Shown here: one piece after another, positions 16,479 to 25,101 of the stretch
Layout: every line of letters begins with the position of its first letter
How positions within the stretch are numbered: the stretch's first letter is position 1
NCBI GenBank assembly: GCA_017396825.1
Contig: JAFQKR010000046.1
Span: forward strand, 1-56,608
Direction of reading: 5' to 3'
Source: Clostridia bacterium
Lineage (GTDB): Bacteria > Bacillota > Clostridia > Oscillospirales > CAG-382
DNA length: 56,608 bases
Position numbers and translations under genes: made by a program
The notes under the pieces: generated by a model
The model's database searches: none
Told to the model about the DNA's origin: nothing
What the model saw: only the letters and a program-made list of their open reading frames with translations

Positions 16479-19049
16479 ATGCAAAAAGCGTTTGTTGAGG
16501 TTTTAAACCTTAGCATCACTTCTGCGTGGCTTATACTTGCAGTACTTTGCGTTAGAGCAATAATTAAACAGATAGCTCCCCGTTGGACTGCTTGCCTGCT
16601 TTGGGCTTTGGTTGCTTTGTGTCTGTTGGTTCCCTTTACCTTTGAAAGCCCCATAAGCATCATCCCAAGCAGAGAACCGATTGTGATATTGGACGGCGAA
16701 AGTTCATCTGACGCGGAGAGTGCTGAAGGAACTATAGGAAGTGAAAAGCCATCCTTTGGTAAGGTGCAGATAAACAGCGGGTTCAGTTCTCTCGATGAAC
16801 GTCTTAACGCAATCATTGAAAGCTACGCCGAAAAGGAACAGTTAAAAAAGGATGAGTTCCAAGAGGAGGAAAGCCCCGGCATCAACATTATGCTTTATGC
16901 AAGCTACGCATGGATAGCGGGTGCTGCCCTTATGCTTGGATATTTCGCGATAAACTTTATATCTCTCAAGCTTAAGTTGAAAAAGGCAATGCAATATAAA
17001 GAAAACGTATATCTTAACGATGCAGTTGGCTCTCCATTTTTGTTTGGTTTTATAAAGCCCAAGATCTATCTTCCCTTAGACGTAAGCGAGGAGTCGGAGG
17101 AATACGTACTTGCTCACGAAAATGCCCACATGAAGCGCTTTGACCACATTATAAAGCCCTTTGCTTTCATTCTGCTTGCCATACATTGGTTTAACCCATT
17201 GGTATGGGTAGCATACCTTATGCTGGGCCGTGACATCGAATATGCCTGCGACGAAAAGGTTATAAAGGGACTTAATGAAACAGAGCGCAAAGCGTATGCA
17301 ACAGCACTGCTTGAATGCGGTGTTAAGGCAGTAGGCATTACATGCCCTGTTGCCTTTGGTGAAATAAGCGTTAAAAACCGAATACTTAAAACACTTAACT
17401 ACAAAAAGCCCATGCTATGGGTAATACTTATTATAATGTTGGCAACCGCCATACTCGCCCTTGCTTTTCTATCATCTCCAAAGACTCTAGTAAAGATGGA
17501 TGATGAAACTACGGTAGCAGAATCCGAAGAAAGCGAAGACGCTATTAACGCTAATGACGTTCTGGGCGTGTGGTACACCGACGGACACAGCCTTATGCTT
17601 GAGGACGACGGCGAGGGGGTTTGCCATTCCGAGGGTATGCTTATACCCCTTAAATGGACTACTGACGCTAAAAGCATACACATTCTCCTATCCGAGGAAC
17701 ACAAGGGCGGCGTTGAACTGCCTACAGAAGCCAAATGCGAAATAAGCGAGGACGGAAGTGCTCTTACAATTGGGGACACCGTTTACACAAGCACTTACCA
17801 AAGCAAGCCTCGCGACGATATCGACGGCGCCCTTGTAGGGACTTGGTACGGATACTCCTCCCTTTCCGGCGAATATACCATGGTATTAAATGCCGACGGA
17901 AGCGGTAGATCCACGGGTATATCCCTTTACGCCTTTACATGGTCCGTTAAGGACGGCGACTTTTTACTTAAAATGAAGGTCGGTGAAATGGGGTACACCC
18001 AGAAATACAAGGATTACAAAATCGACGGAGATAAGCTTACCTTTAAATACTCCGGCGTTAGGATAAAGTATTCCAAAAATAAGCTGGACCTTGGCGGAAA
18101 CGATATGCTTCTTGGCGACTGGGAGCTTGATACCGGTGAAGAAGAAAAACACGTTTTTACGTTTGATGCATCGGGCTACGCCAGTTACCAATACGAGAAT
18201 TATCTTTGGAAGGAAAGTGACGGAAAGATAATTCTTTACACTGACGTTCCTATCTACGCCACTGCTGACGAACTTACAGAAACCATCGAGGTTCCATACA
18301 CGCTTAACGGAAACACGCTGACCATTACCATGAATTACAAGACTCACGAGCTTACACTGGTATCGGGCAGCAGACCCGTAGACGTCTTAAAATCCGATAA
18401 GGAGCATCCTCTAGGCGGCGATACGGCGGTAAAAGGAAAATGGGACTTTGATATAACCACATCACTGCCCGACTCCTTGAACGTTGGTTTTCAGATAAAC
18501 CTTAAATCCGATGGCAAGGGTAGTTTCAATTATCTTGGCTCCGACATACCGATAAGCTGGTATACCGATGAGGAGAGCAAGGTTCTTGCGGTTTACTTTG
18601 AAAACGGTGAAGAAACAATAGACCTTATATACGGCGAGTATCACGTAATAGGCGACAGTCTTTACGTTAACGAAAAGAGCGACGGACTTATATGCCTTGC
18701 AAAGAAAGACGCCGTAAGCGACACCTTGTATCTGGAGTGGACTTCATACGTTAACCTAGAACTCTTTGAGTGCTACGACGAGGGCAATGAAACCCAATTC
18801 ATAATATTTGGCAACTTAAACGACTTATCCGACCTTGTGTATACTATAGACGGAAAAACGGTGGCAAGCTATGATACCGTAAGTTCAGAAAAGCATTTTT
18901 GCGTTTCCGTAAACGCGGAAGACGACGAGCACGAAAGGAAGATAGCTTATACCGACAAGAACGGCAACAGAATATCCTTCATCATAGGCTACAGCGTAGA
19001 CAAAGACGGTGCTACCGTTTACACTATTGAAAAACTAACAATTAATTAA
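16479..19049 (+). CDS. M56 (BlaR1-like) sensor protease with four lipocalin-like ectodomains
   Basis: An 856-residue membrane protein. Residues 1-335 are the BlaR1-type protease: front membrane helices, HENAH near 212, IEYACDEKV near 250 and a closing membrane helix (MLWVILIIMLATAILALAF). The ectodomain has no penicillin-binding fold. Instead it holds four domains of ~95 residues that begin GVWYTDG, VGTWYGY, LGDWELD and KGKWDFD (near 362, 452, 548 and 650), each with the G-x-W and alternating-strand pattern of small lipocalin-like barrels, and a ~110-residue C-terminal domain. The lipoprotein encoded 14 bases downstream has the same five-part ectodomain. The ligand is unknown; binding should activate cleavage of the repressor encoded just upstream. 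Confidence 0.87.
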   Translation: MQKAFVEVLNLSITSAWLILAVLCVRAIIKQIAPRWTACLLWALVALCLLVPFTFESPISIIPSREPIVILDGESSSDAESAEGTIGSEKPSFGKVQINSGFSSLDERLNAIIESYAEKEQLKKDEFQEEESPGINIMLYASYAWIAGAALMLGYFAINFISLKLKLKKAMQYKENVYLNDAVGSPFLFGFIKPKIYLPLDVSEESEEYVLAHENAHMKRFDHIIKPFAFILLAIHWFNPLVWVAYLMLGRDIEYACDEKVIKGLNETERKAYATALLECGVKAVGITCPVAFGEISVKNRILKTLNYKKPMLWVILIIMLATAILALAFLSSPKTLVKMDDETTVAESEESEDAINANDVLGVWYTDGHSLMLEDDGEGVCHSEGMLIPLKWTTDAKSIHILLSEEHKGGVELPTEAKCEISEDGSALTIGDTVYTSTYQSKPRDDIDGALVGTWYGYSSLSGEYTMVLNADGSGRSTGISLYAFTWSVKDGDFLLKMKVGEMGYTQKYKDYKIDGDKLTFKYSGVRIKYSKNKLDLGGNDMLLGDWELDTGEEEKHVFTFDASGYASYQYENYLWKESDGKIILYTDVPIYATADELTETIEVPYTLNGNTLTITMNYKTHELTLVSGSRPVDVLKSDKEHPLGGDTAVKGKWDFDITTSLPDSLNVGFQINLKSDGKGSFNYLGSDIPISWYTDEESKVLAVYFENGEETIDLIYGEYHVIGDSLYVNEKSDGLICLAKKDAVSDTLYLEWTSYVNLELFECYDEGNETQFIIFGNLNDLSDLVYTIDGKTVASYDTVSSEKHFCVSVNAEDDEHERKIAYTDKNGNRISFIIGYSVDKDGATVYTIEKLTIN

Positions 19050-19063
19050 AAGGAGATAAACTA

Positions 19064-20824
19064 ATGAAAAGTATTTTGAAACTTTTGATATGCTTTGTGC
19101 TTATTACTTCCCTGCTTGCCATTGGCGCATGCAGCGGCGGAGATAAGGACGAAAGCAAGGACAACGCAAGCATAGAAAGCAGCGAAGCAAGCAACGAAGC
19201 AAGCGATGAAACAAGTGACGAGACAAGCGACGAGACAAGCGAACTTAGCTCCGTAGACTCTTCCGTCAAATACGATGAGGCGATTCTCGGCACTTGGTAT
19301 CTTATCGATTACAGCCTTATGCTTAAGGAAGACGGCAATGGCGTTTACTGTGTAGACGGAGAGCTTATTCCTCTTACCTGGGAAACCAACGAGGGAAGGA
19401 TAACCTTTACCATAGAGGACAAAGATATTTCCCTTCCGGAGGATGAGGAATACACCCTTAGCGAGGACGGTAAGACCCTTACCATCGGTAGCACCGAATA
19501 CAGCAACGCACCCATAGAGGTTAAGGACGACCTTGACCCCGCCCTTGTAGGCACTTGGTACAGCTACGACTCCGCAGGTGAGGAAATAACCGTATTCAAG
19601 GCAGACGGCAGCGGTTCAATAACATCCGAAGACACGGAGATGACCTTTACCTGGGTAGTTAAAAACGGCGTTCTTACCATGAGTATTGATATGGGCGACA
19701 CTATCGTTGACATGAACGCCGACAGCTATCGCTTTGAAAACGGCAACCTTTATATGACCCTTATGGGTGTAGAAGGTGAATTTACAAAGACCCGCAAAGA
19801 GCTTGGCGGTAACGAGGAGTTGGTTGGTACTTGGATTGAGCCCAACGCACCTATCGTTGACGACTACGTTGATTACGCTTACAGCATTACCTTTAATTCT
19901 GCAGGTTCGGGTGACTATACCTCCTACGAGGGTGAAGATTACACCTCTTATAGTTTGATTTGGACAGAAAAGGACGGTAATCTTACCCTTACCCTATACT
20001 CCTTAAACTGGGAAACCTTTGAAGACGAGGAAGTGGCCACCGTCACCGTAAGCTACACCATAAGCGAAGACGGTACCATGCTTACTCTTAACGAAAACGG
20101 AAAGACTACCTCCTTTGAATTTTATGAGGAAGAATACGCAGACGTGCCCGGCGGTGAGGTTGATACTGACCACGAGCTTGGCGGCGACAGCGCTATCGTA
20201 GGCGAATGGGAAGCAGAAGTCGAAGATGAAAGAATTGCGTTATCCATAAGCGCAGACGGCACCGTTCTTATGGACATTGCTAACGAAGAGCTTGAATGCA
20301 GCTGGTACACCGAAGACGGCATGCTAATGATATACACGGAATTTATGGGCGAGGCAATGTCTCTAATGTACGGTGATTACAAGGTAGATAACGACTGGTT
20401 AATCATCAACTGTGACGGTGATTACACTGCATTCCCCCGCAAGGGCAGCGGCAAAGAAGCGTTCGGTATAACCGTTTACGGAACAAGCGAGGACTTTGTT
20501 GACACTGAGAACAGCAAGATATACAAGGAAAACGGCGGCGAGGAAATACTTGAGTTCTCCTTTTCTCCCAACCTTAAGGACGTTAAGTTTGTTTCCTTTA
20601 CCAACAAAGGCGGCAACCACACCGACGTTACCACCTTATACGAGGTGCCCACTCTCGGCGACGAGGAATATTTCGTAGCATACACCACCGTTAACGACGG
20701 TGATTCCATCCGCGGCGTAACCTTTACCGCCCCCAACGGTAAGGCTGTTAACCTTCTTTTAACCTACGACGAAAACACCGAATACTACAGCTTTATAGAT
20801 ATAACCGACGGCGTGGTTCAGTAA
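19064..20824 (+). CDS. Lipoprotein with four lipocalin-like domains, paralogue of the sensor ectodomain
   Basis: A 586-residue lipoprotein: signal peptide with lipobox AIGAC (Cys 23), a Ser/Glu/Asp-rich linker (repeats of SDET), then four lipocalin-like domains starting LGTWYLI, VGTWYSY, VGTWIEP and VGEWEAE (near 71, 165, 255 and 380), and a C-terminal domain from about 470. The order and lengths match the ectodomain of the M56 sensor encoded directly upstream, including the C-terminal part (for example PNGKAVNLLLTYD beside KNGNRISFIIGYS). It is anchored on the outer face of the membrane. It could be the effector that binds the same ligand as the sensor, or a decoy. The start has AAGGAGAT upstream, 14 bases after the sensor stop. 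Confidence 0.85.
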   Translation: MKSILKLLICFVLITSLLAIGACSGGDKDESKDNASIESSEASNEASDETSDETSDETSELSSVDSSVKYDEAILGTWYLIDYSLMLKEDGNGVYCVDGELIPLTWETNEGRITFTIEDKDISLPEDEEYTLSEDGKTLTIGSTEYSNAPIEVKDDLDPALVGTWYSYDSAGEEITVFKADGSGSITSEDTEMTFTWVVKNGVLTMSIDMGDTIVDMNADSYRFENGNLYMTLMGVEGEFTKTRKELGGNEELVGTWIEPNAPIVDDYVDYAYSITFNSAGSGDYTSYEGEDYTSYSLIWTEKDGNLTLTLYSLNWETFEDEEVATVTVSYTISEDGTMLTLNENGKTTSFEFYEEEYADVPGGEVDTDHELGGDSAIVGEWEAEVEDERIALSISADGTVLMDIANEELECSWYTEDGMLMIYTEFMGEAMSLMYGDYKVDNDWLIINCDGDYTAFPRKGSGKEAFGITVYGTSEDFVDTENSKIYKENGGEEILEFSFSPNLKDVKFVSFTNKGGNHTDVTTLYEVPTLGDEEYFVAYTTVNDGDSIRGVTFTAPNGKAVNLLLTYDENTEYYSFIDITDGVVQ

Positions 20825-20853
20825 TATAATAAGTTCAAAATAGGAGAATGAAT

Positions 20854-21435
20854 ATGAAAACATGCAACAAATGCGGTATACAGCTTATGGATAAAGTAGA
20901 GATATGCCCCTCCTGCGGCTCTGATGATTTTGCAACTGCCACAGTAGAGGCTCCCACGCTTGAAACACCCGTAGAAGCACCCAACATTAACGATAACGGC
21001 AACGTTCTGGCAGGTATAGTAGGCGCTTTCCTTTTTGCCCTTATCGGCGGCGCATTGTATTTCGTTATTTATCAGCTAGGCTACATCGCAGGTATTTGCG
21101 GTCTTGTAACCTTTGTGCTTGCAAACTTTGGTTACGGATTGTTTGCGCGAACCAAAAACAAGTTTTCTCTGGTTGCGCTTATAAGCTCTATCGCAATTAC
21201 CCTGCTTGTCATTTTTGCTGCTGAATATCTTAGCGTAGCATACGGAATATATGACATAACAAAGCAAGAGTACTATATTACTTTCTTTGACGTAGCAAAA
21301 CTTATACCCGAGTTTTTTGCTGATTCTGAGTTTTTAATCGAATTTTTGAAAGACCTTGGTATTGCTTATCTGTTTACAGCCTTGGCCTGCGGCAGTAACG
21401 TTATGAACGTTATCAAAGCAAGAAAAAACAAGTAA
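20854..21435 (+). CDS. Zinc-ribbon membrane protein
   Basis: A 193-residue protein. The first 30 residues form a zinc ribbon with two CxxC knuckles (CNKCG and CPSCG). After a Thr/Pro/Glu-rich linker come four to five membrane segments (AGIVGAFLFALIGGALYF, then ICGLVTFVLANFGYG and others). Start ATG 20854 is seven bases after TAGGAG; the ATG at 20848 is too close. It is the last gene of the operon with the repressor, sensor and lipoprotein. Short zinc-ribbon membrane proteins of this kind are common in Clostridia without assigned function; here it may help place or tune the lipocalin proteins, but that is a guess. Confidence 0.75.
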   Translation: MKTCNKCGIQLMDKVEICPSCGSDDFATATVEAPTLETPVEAPNINDNGNVLAGIVGAFLFALIGGALYFVIYQLGYIAGICGLVTFVLANFGYGLFARTKNKFSLVALISSIAITLLVIFAAEYLSVAYGIYDITKQEYYITFFDVAKLIPEFFADSEFLIEFLKDLGIAYLFTALACGSNVMNVIKARKNK

Positions 21436-21569
21436 TCTCAACAAACTTAAAGAGTGCAGATAAGTCGAACCGAGGCCGATAACTGTCCCCCCGCAAAAAT
21501 GCATTTTTGTGGGACCCCGATAGTACTGTGAGCTAAGGTTCCTCTTAAAAGAAAAAACACAAAAAATTT

Positions 21570-21600
21570 AAAAACTTGGGGATATATTCCCCAAGTTTTT
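21570..21600 (+). terminator. Intrinsic terminator of the second BlaI/M56 operon
   Basis: AAAAACTTGGGG (21570-21581) pairs with CCCCAAGTTTTT (21589-21600). Confidence 0.85.
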
Positions 21601-21639
21601 GTCTTTAGAAGTTGATTTTTCACTTTTTTCGTGTTCTGT

Positions 21640-21658
21640 GCCTTTGTCAGCAGTCTGA
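21640..21658 (+). repeat. 19-bp intergenic motif, copy 1
   Basis: GCCTTTGTCAGCAGTCTGA occurs here and, with one change, at 22814-22832. Both copies sit next to transcription terminators outside genes. Confidence 0.5.
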
Positions 21659-21690
21659 CCCTCTGCTTTCGGGCAGAGGGTGTTTTCCTC
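21658..21690 (+). terminator. Terminator-like hairpin
   Basis: ACCCTCTGC (21658-21666) pairs with GCAGAGGGT (21673-21681), followed by a T-rich stretch. It begins right at the end of the 19-bp motif. Confidence 0.55.
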
Positions 21691-21719
21691 TTTACAAGGC
21701 TTCATTATTATGCTATAAT
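21691..21719 (+). promoter_or_regulatory. Promoter of the CBM9-like protein gene
   Basis: TTTACA (21691-21696) and a consensus TATAAT (21714-21719) with 17-bp spacing and a TGC extension. Confidence 0.75.
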
Positions 21720-21749
21720 CGGGTATCAACTTTATAAAGAGGACGATTT

Positions 21750-22733
21750 ATGAAAAGAAAGATTTTAGCCCTTGCTCTTGCAATAATAATGCTTTTGGGG
21801 CTTTTGACAACGGCTATTCCCCTTTTGGTTGCCAACTCAGCAGGAAAGAGCTCCGTTGGTGACGTTAACGGGGACGGAATGGTGGATAACCTTGACGCAA
21901 CACCGATTTTGAGATACGATGCGGCGCTTTTAGAATTGACGGAGGCGCAGCTTATCACCGCAAACGTTAACGGCGATGAATGGGTGGACAACCTTGATGC
22001 GGTTATGATACTGCTTTACGATGCAGGGCTTTTGGACAAGTTCCCTGCCGACAACCATGAAAGCAGCGAGTCAAGCGAGGAAGAATCAAGCAAGATAGAA
22101 TACCCCGAGGGTGCCTACGTTGTAAAAAACTACGATACTAAGATGGACGTGATATGGGCTGAGGTTCCCAAGGCGAATATAGATACCTACAAGTGGGTAA
22201 ACAGCGTAAGATTCACCGCCTACGCTCAGCTTGTGTATATAGAAGACTACGGTTTTCTTTGCCGAATGACCTGCATGGAAACAAACCCACTTACTAAGTA
22301 CACTCAGTTTGGCGATCCCGTGTATCTTGACAGCTGTATGGAGTTCTTTGCCGCGTGGGATAACCAAAGTTATATAAACATTGAGTCTAATTCCATCGGT
22401 GCGATGTGCGCTCAGTTCGGCGCCACAAACAAAAACAGAAAGCCTCTTACGGATTACCTTACTATGAGTGAAATGTTCCAGATGAACCCATCCGTTGAGG
22501 CTGACAGATGGACGCTTACCATGGATATACCCCTATCAAAGCTTCAAAAGATTTACGGTAATTCCTTAAGTGCAGATACATTTGTTTCCGGCTACACATT
22601 TAAGGGCAATTTCTACAAGATAGGCAGTGACGCCGTTACCGGTGTAAGGCACTACGGTATGTGGAACGAAGTTGGCGGCACCACGCCAAACTTCCACCAG
22701 CCTGCCTACTTCGGCACTTTTGTAATTGAATAG
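21750..22733 (+). CDS. Secreted dockerin protein with CBM9-like carbohydrate-binding domain
   Basis: A 327-residue exported protein. After the signal peptide (1-32) comes an N-terminal dockerin with two calcium loops of the NLDA type (GDVNGDGMVDNLDA and VNGDEWVDNLDA), a Ser/Glu linker, and a ~210-residue domain (YDTKMDVIWAEVPKANIDTY onward, ending HQPAYFGTFVIE) that looks like a family-9 carbohydrate-binding or CBM9-like module. A dockerin at the N-terminus is unusual; most are C-terminal. There is no catalytic domain. It probably displays a sugar-binding module on whatever cohesin scaffold the cell makes. It has its own strong promoter and terminator. Confidence 0.75.
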   Translation: MKRKILALALAIIMLLGLLTTAIPLLVANSAGKSSVGDVNGDGMVDNLDATPILRYDAALLELTEAQLITANVNGDEWVDNLDAVMILLYDAGLLDKFPADNHESSESSEEESSKIEYPEGAYVVKNYDTKMDVIWAEVPKANIDTYKWVNSVRFTAYAQLVYIEDYGFLCRMTCMETNPLTKYTQFGDPVYLDSCMEFFAAWDNQSYINIESNSIGAMCAQFGATNKNRKPLTDYLTMSEMFQMNPSVEADRWTLTMDIPLSKLQKIYGNSLSADTFVSGYTFKGNFYKIGSDAVTGVRHYGMWNEVGGTTPNFHQPAYFGTFVIE

Positions 22734-22740
22734 AATACTA

Positions 22741-22783
22741 AAAAATGGGCTGTAAAAAACATAATTTTTTACAGCCCATTTTT
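22741..22783. terminator. Bidirectional intrinsic terminator
   Basis: A perfect 19-bp stem (22741-22759 with 22765-22783) has an A run on the left arm and a T run on the right, so it can serve the CBM9-like gene from the left and the SGNH gene from the right. The TGTAAAAAA core recurs in the terminator at 13504. Confidence 0.85.
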
Positions 22784-22813
22784 ATTTATGACATTTTGTT
22801 TTTTCGTAATACA

Positions 22814-22832
22814 GCCTTTGTCAGCGGTCTGA
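22814..22832 (+). repeat. 19-bp intergenic motif, copy 2
   Basis: GCCTTTGTCAGCGGTCTGA differs by one base from the copy at 21640-21658. Confidence 0.5.
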
Positions 22833-22846
22833 GTTTACATCCTCTT

Positions 22847-25066
22847 TCACGCTGTTGCTATGGCAAAGCGAAGGGTTATATAGTCAGTAGAGGAAACGCT
22901 TCCGTCGCCATCCGTATCTGCCGCCATCTCATAGGCACCCTCCAACTTAAAGGTGTTACTGAGGGCTGATTTTACTGCTATATAGTCCGTTGCGGAAATA
23001 CTTCCGTCACCTGTAACATCACCCCTGATTACAACCTGATAGCTCTTAAGTTCGGTGCCGTTTACCGTAAGGTTTACGGTAAACCCGGTGCCCACCACGT
23101 TAGATGTAACAACGTTACCCTTGGCATCCTTTACAGTGATAAATGCCTTATCTTCGTTAAACACAGCCTTAAGATCATCTACCGAGGTGTTCTTCTTTAC
23201 TCCGTCAAGCATGCCGTTGCCCAACTTCAACGTAGGATCATTTAGAGTAAGGTCCGTGGGATACAGAAGCTCGCCACCGTTGAGTTTGACATATGCCTTC
23301 GGACTTATGGTATTTGCCATAGAAAGATAAAGCCCGCAGAATTCAATAGTATCCCCTACCTTTATTTCGTTTGCATAGCTTGCGTTGGCAAAGCTACCGT
23401 GCACGGCGTAAAGCAGATCGTTACCCGTTACCGTTACCGACTTCGCCTGACCGTGTTCATGTTTTTCCTTTACAGTGTAGGTACCGTCCTTGTTGGGAGA
23501 GCATACCGCAACTGCCCAATAAAGAGAGGAAAACGTGGAGCCCTTAGAGGCAGTCCACACCATAGACGTGCTATTCATGGCGCTGCCGTTTATCTCGGCA
23601 AGAGCCAGATATTTTATATCTGTAGGATATGCTGTGGGATAACCGAGCATTACGGTCTTGACAGAACTATTAGAACTGTCGGCACCTACCGCAGTTATCT
23701 TGATATCAAGATACTTACCCTTAGTCTGGGCAGGTATCATTACGCTTGTAGCAGTAGTGGTACCGCTGTAAACCACGCTATTATCGGTAATGTCCTTTTC
23801 GCCCATGTGAAGGGTTGCCTCGTACTTATAAGAGGCAGCGTCTGCAACTGCGCCCCAACTTACGGAAACGGCAGAGCCATAGTCAACGCCGGCAGGAGCA
23901 GTTACAGAGGGAGCAGAAACGCCGGTGACACCTGCTATATCTGCCATGTTTGTCTCAAGATAATCTCCGATGTACTTAATATTTGCGGCATAGCCTTGGG
24001 TGCTAGGATGGCCAAAGTCGATGATATACCCTGCTTCAACGTATTTATTGGTTTTCCATAGGGTATATATATCTATACAGTGGCAGCCAAGCTCCTTAGC
24101 AACGGATACCATACTTCCAAGGAAAGCATCCAGGTACCCCTGAAGACCGCCGTAGGCGGAGTAAGAGGGGCCGTCGTAATCAGCAACTCTTATGTTGTTG
24201 GGAGTAATGAAGACGGTGGTTGCGCCGAGAGCTGTGTTTGACTTATATATATTTCTTAGGGTGGTCTTATACGTTTCAATACCTGCTGCAGTACCCTTAT
24301 AGGTCAGCGCGTCGTTAACGCCAAACTCAACGAAAACTATATCGGGATTATATGCGGCAACGTGCTTTTGATAACGATAGTTATAAAAATTAGTAGAAGT
24401 ATCGCCGCCAAAGCCACTGTTGATAACGTTAGCGTTAAACCTATCACTTATGGCCTCGGTCCAAGCGCCGCCTGAGGTAACGCTGTCACCCATTGCAACT
24501 ATAACCTTATCAGAATAAGCGGTTTTGGGGGTAGAACTGTCACGCACGGTAGTAACGCTTATCTTTGCATTGGAAACAAAGCTGCTGCTTGCCCACGTAC
24601 CGCTTGTGGAAATAGTTTTGTTAGTTACGTCTATACCACTGAGCTTCAGCTTATCACCAACGCGTATTTTGTTCCAAATGGGCCAATTCTCAAGAGCAAA
24701 GGAGTTAGAATAGCTGTTGCCTGAAATAGGCGCATAGTTAAAAGCAAGGCCGATGCCGTTTGAAGGAACGGTGGATGTGCTTGAACAGTGAGTGGCAACC
24801 TTTTCCGTTACAACGTAACACCCCAGCGTACTGTTATAAACCGCTATAAGCCTTGTGTAATACAAAGCGTTGATGCTTTGACCCGGGGTAAGCAAAATCA
24901 TTGTATTGATTGTTGGCTCGTTCCAAATATTGTTTACCTTGCTGACCTTAAGATCGCCTATGTAGGTCTCCACGGTGGCGGCTGATGCCTTAGTTGCCTT
25001 ACTGCCTATACAAAGGGGGCTTACTACCATGGTCAATGCGAGAAGCAGTGCTGTTAATTTTTTCAT
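22847..25066 (-). CDS. Secreted SGNH/GDSL hydrolase with X-like module and dockerin
   Basis: A 739-residue exported protein (signal peptide 1-30). Residues ~40-175 are an unassigned beta-rich domain. The SGNH esterase domain follows: nucleophile in MGDSVTSGG (S195), GGD, GVND (about 249-252) and the D-x-x-H pair in DFGHP (D350, H353), a full set of catalytic residues. Next come an Ig/fibronectin-like domain, the ~120-residue domain shared with the C39-type peptidase, an X-like module (GVKKNTSVDD...VGTGFTV) and a dockerin pair (ISATDYIAVK, VSSTDYITLR). It likely removes acetyl or other ester groups from plant or host glycans. It lies 35 bases after the double beta-helix lipoprotein gene on the same strand, so the two are probably one operon. 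Confidence 0.88.
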   Translation of the reverse strand: MKKLTALLLALTMVVSPLCIGSKATKASAATVETYIGDLKVSKVNNIWNEPTINTMILLTPGQSINALYYTRLIAVYNSTLGCYVVTEKVATHCSSTSTVPSNGIGLAFNYAPISGNSYSNSFALENWPIWNKIRVGDKLKLSGIDVTNKTISTSGTWASSSFVSNAKISVTTVRDSSTPKTAYSDKVIVAMGDSVTSGGAWTEAISDRFNANVINSGFGGDTSTNFYNYRYQKHVAAYNPDIVFVEFGVNDALTYKGTAAGIETYKTTLRNIYKSNTALGATTVFITPNNIRVADYDGPSYSAYGGLQGYLDAFLGSMVSVAKELGCHCIDIYTLWKTNKYVEAGYIIDFGHPSTQGYAANIKYIGDYLETNMADIAGVTGVSAPSVTAPAGVDYGSAVSVSWGAVADAASYKYEATLHMGEKDITDNSVVYSGTTTATSVMIPAQTKGKYLDIKITAVGADSSNSSVKTVMLGYPTAYPTDIKYLALAEINGSAMNSTSMVWTASKGSTFSSLYWAVAVCSPNKDGTYTVKEKHEHGQAKSVTVTGNDLLYAVHGSFANASYANEIKVGDTIEFCGLYLSMANTISPKAYVKLNGGELLYPTDLTLNDPTLKLGNGMLDGVKKNTSVDDLKAVFNEDKAFITVKDAKGNVVTSNVVGTGFTVNLTVNGTELKSYQVVIRGDVTGDGSISATDYIAVKSALSNTFKLEGAYEMAADTDGDGSVSSTDYITLRFAIATA

Positions 25067-25101
25067 ACGAACAATCCCTTTCTCTTTATTTTTAAACTGT
25101 G

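Larger units (their letters stand above)
21436..21749. other. Gene-free stretch with possible structured RNA, terminators and a promoter
   Basis: Directly after the zinc-ribbon gene, 21455-21548 could fold: GAACC (about 21478) pairs with GGTTC (about 21537) and encloses a hairpin TCCC...CGCAAAAA-TGCA-TTTTTGTGGGA. I do not recognise the family. It is followed by a clear terminator (21570-21600), a 19-bp motif that recurs at 22814, a second terminator-like hairpin (21658-21681) and the promoter of the next gene. No gene is seen. Confidence 0.4.
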
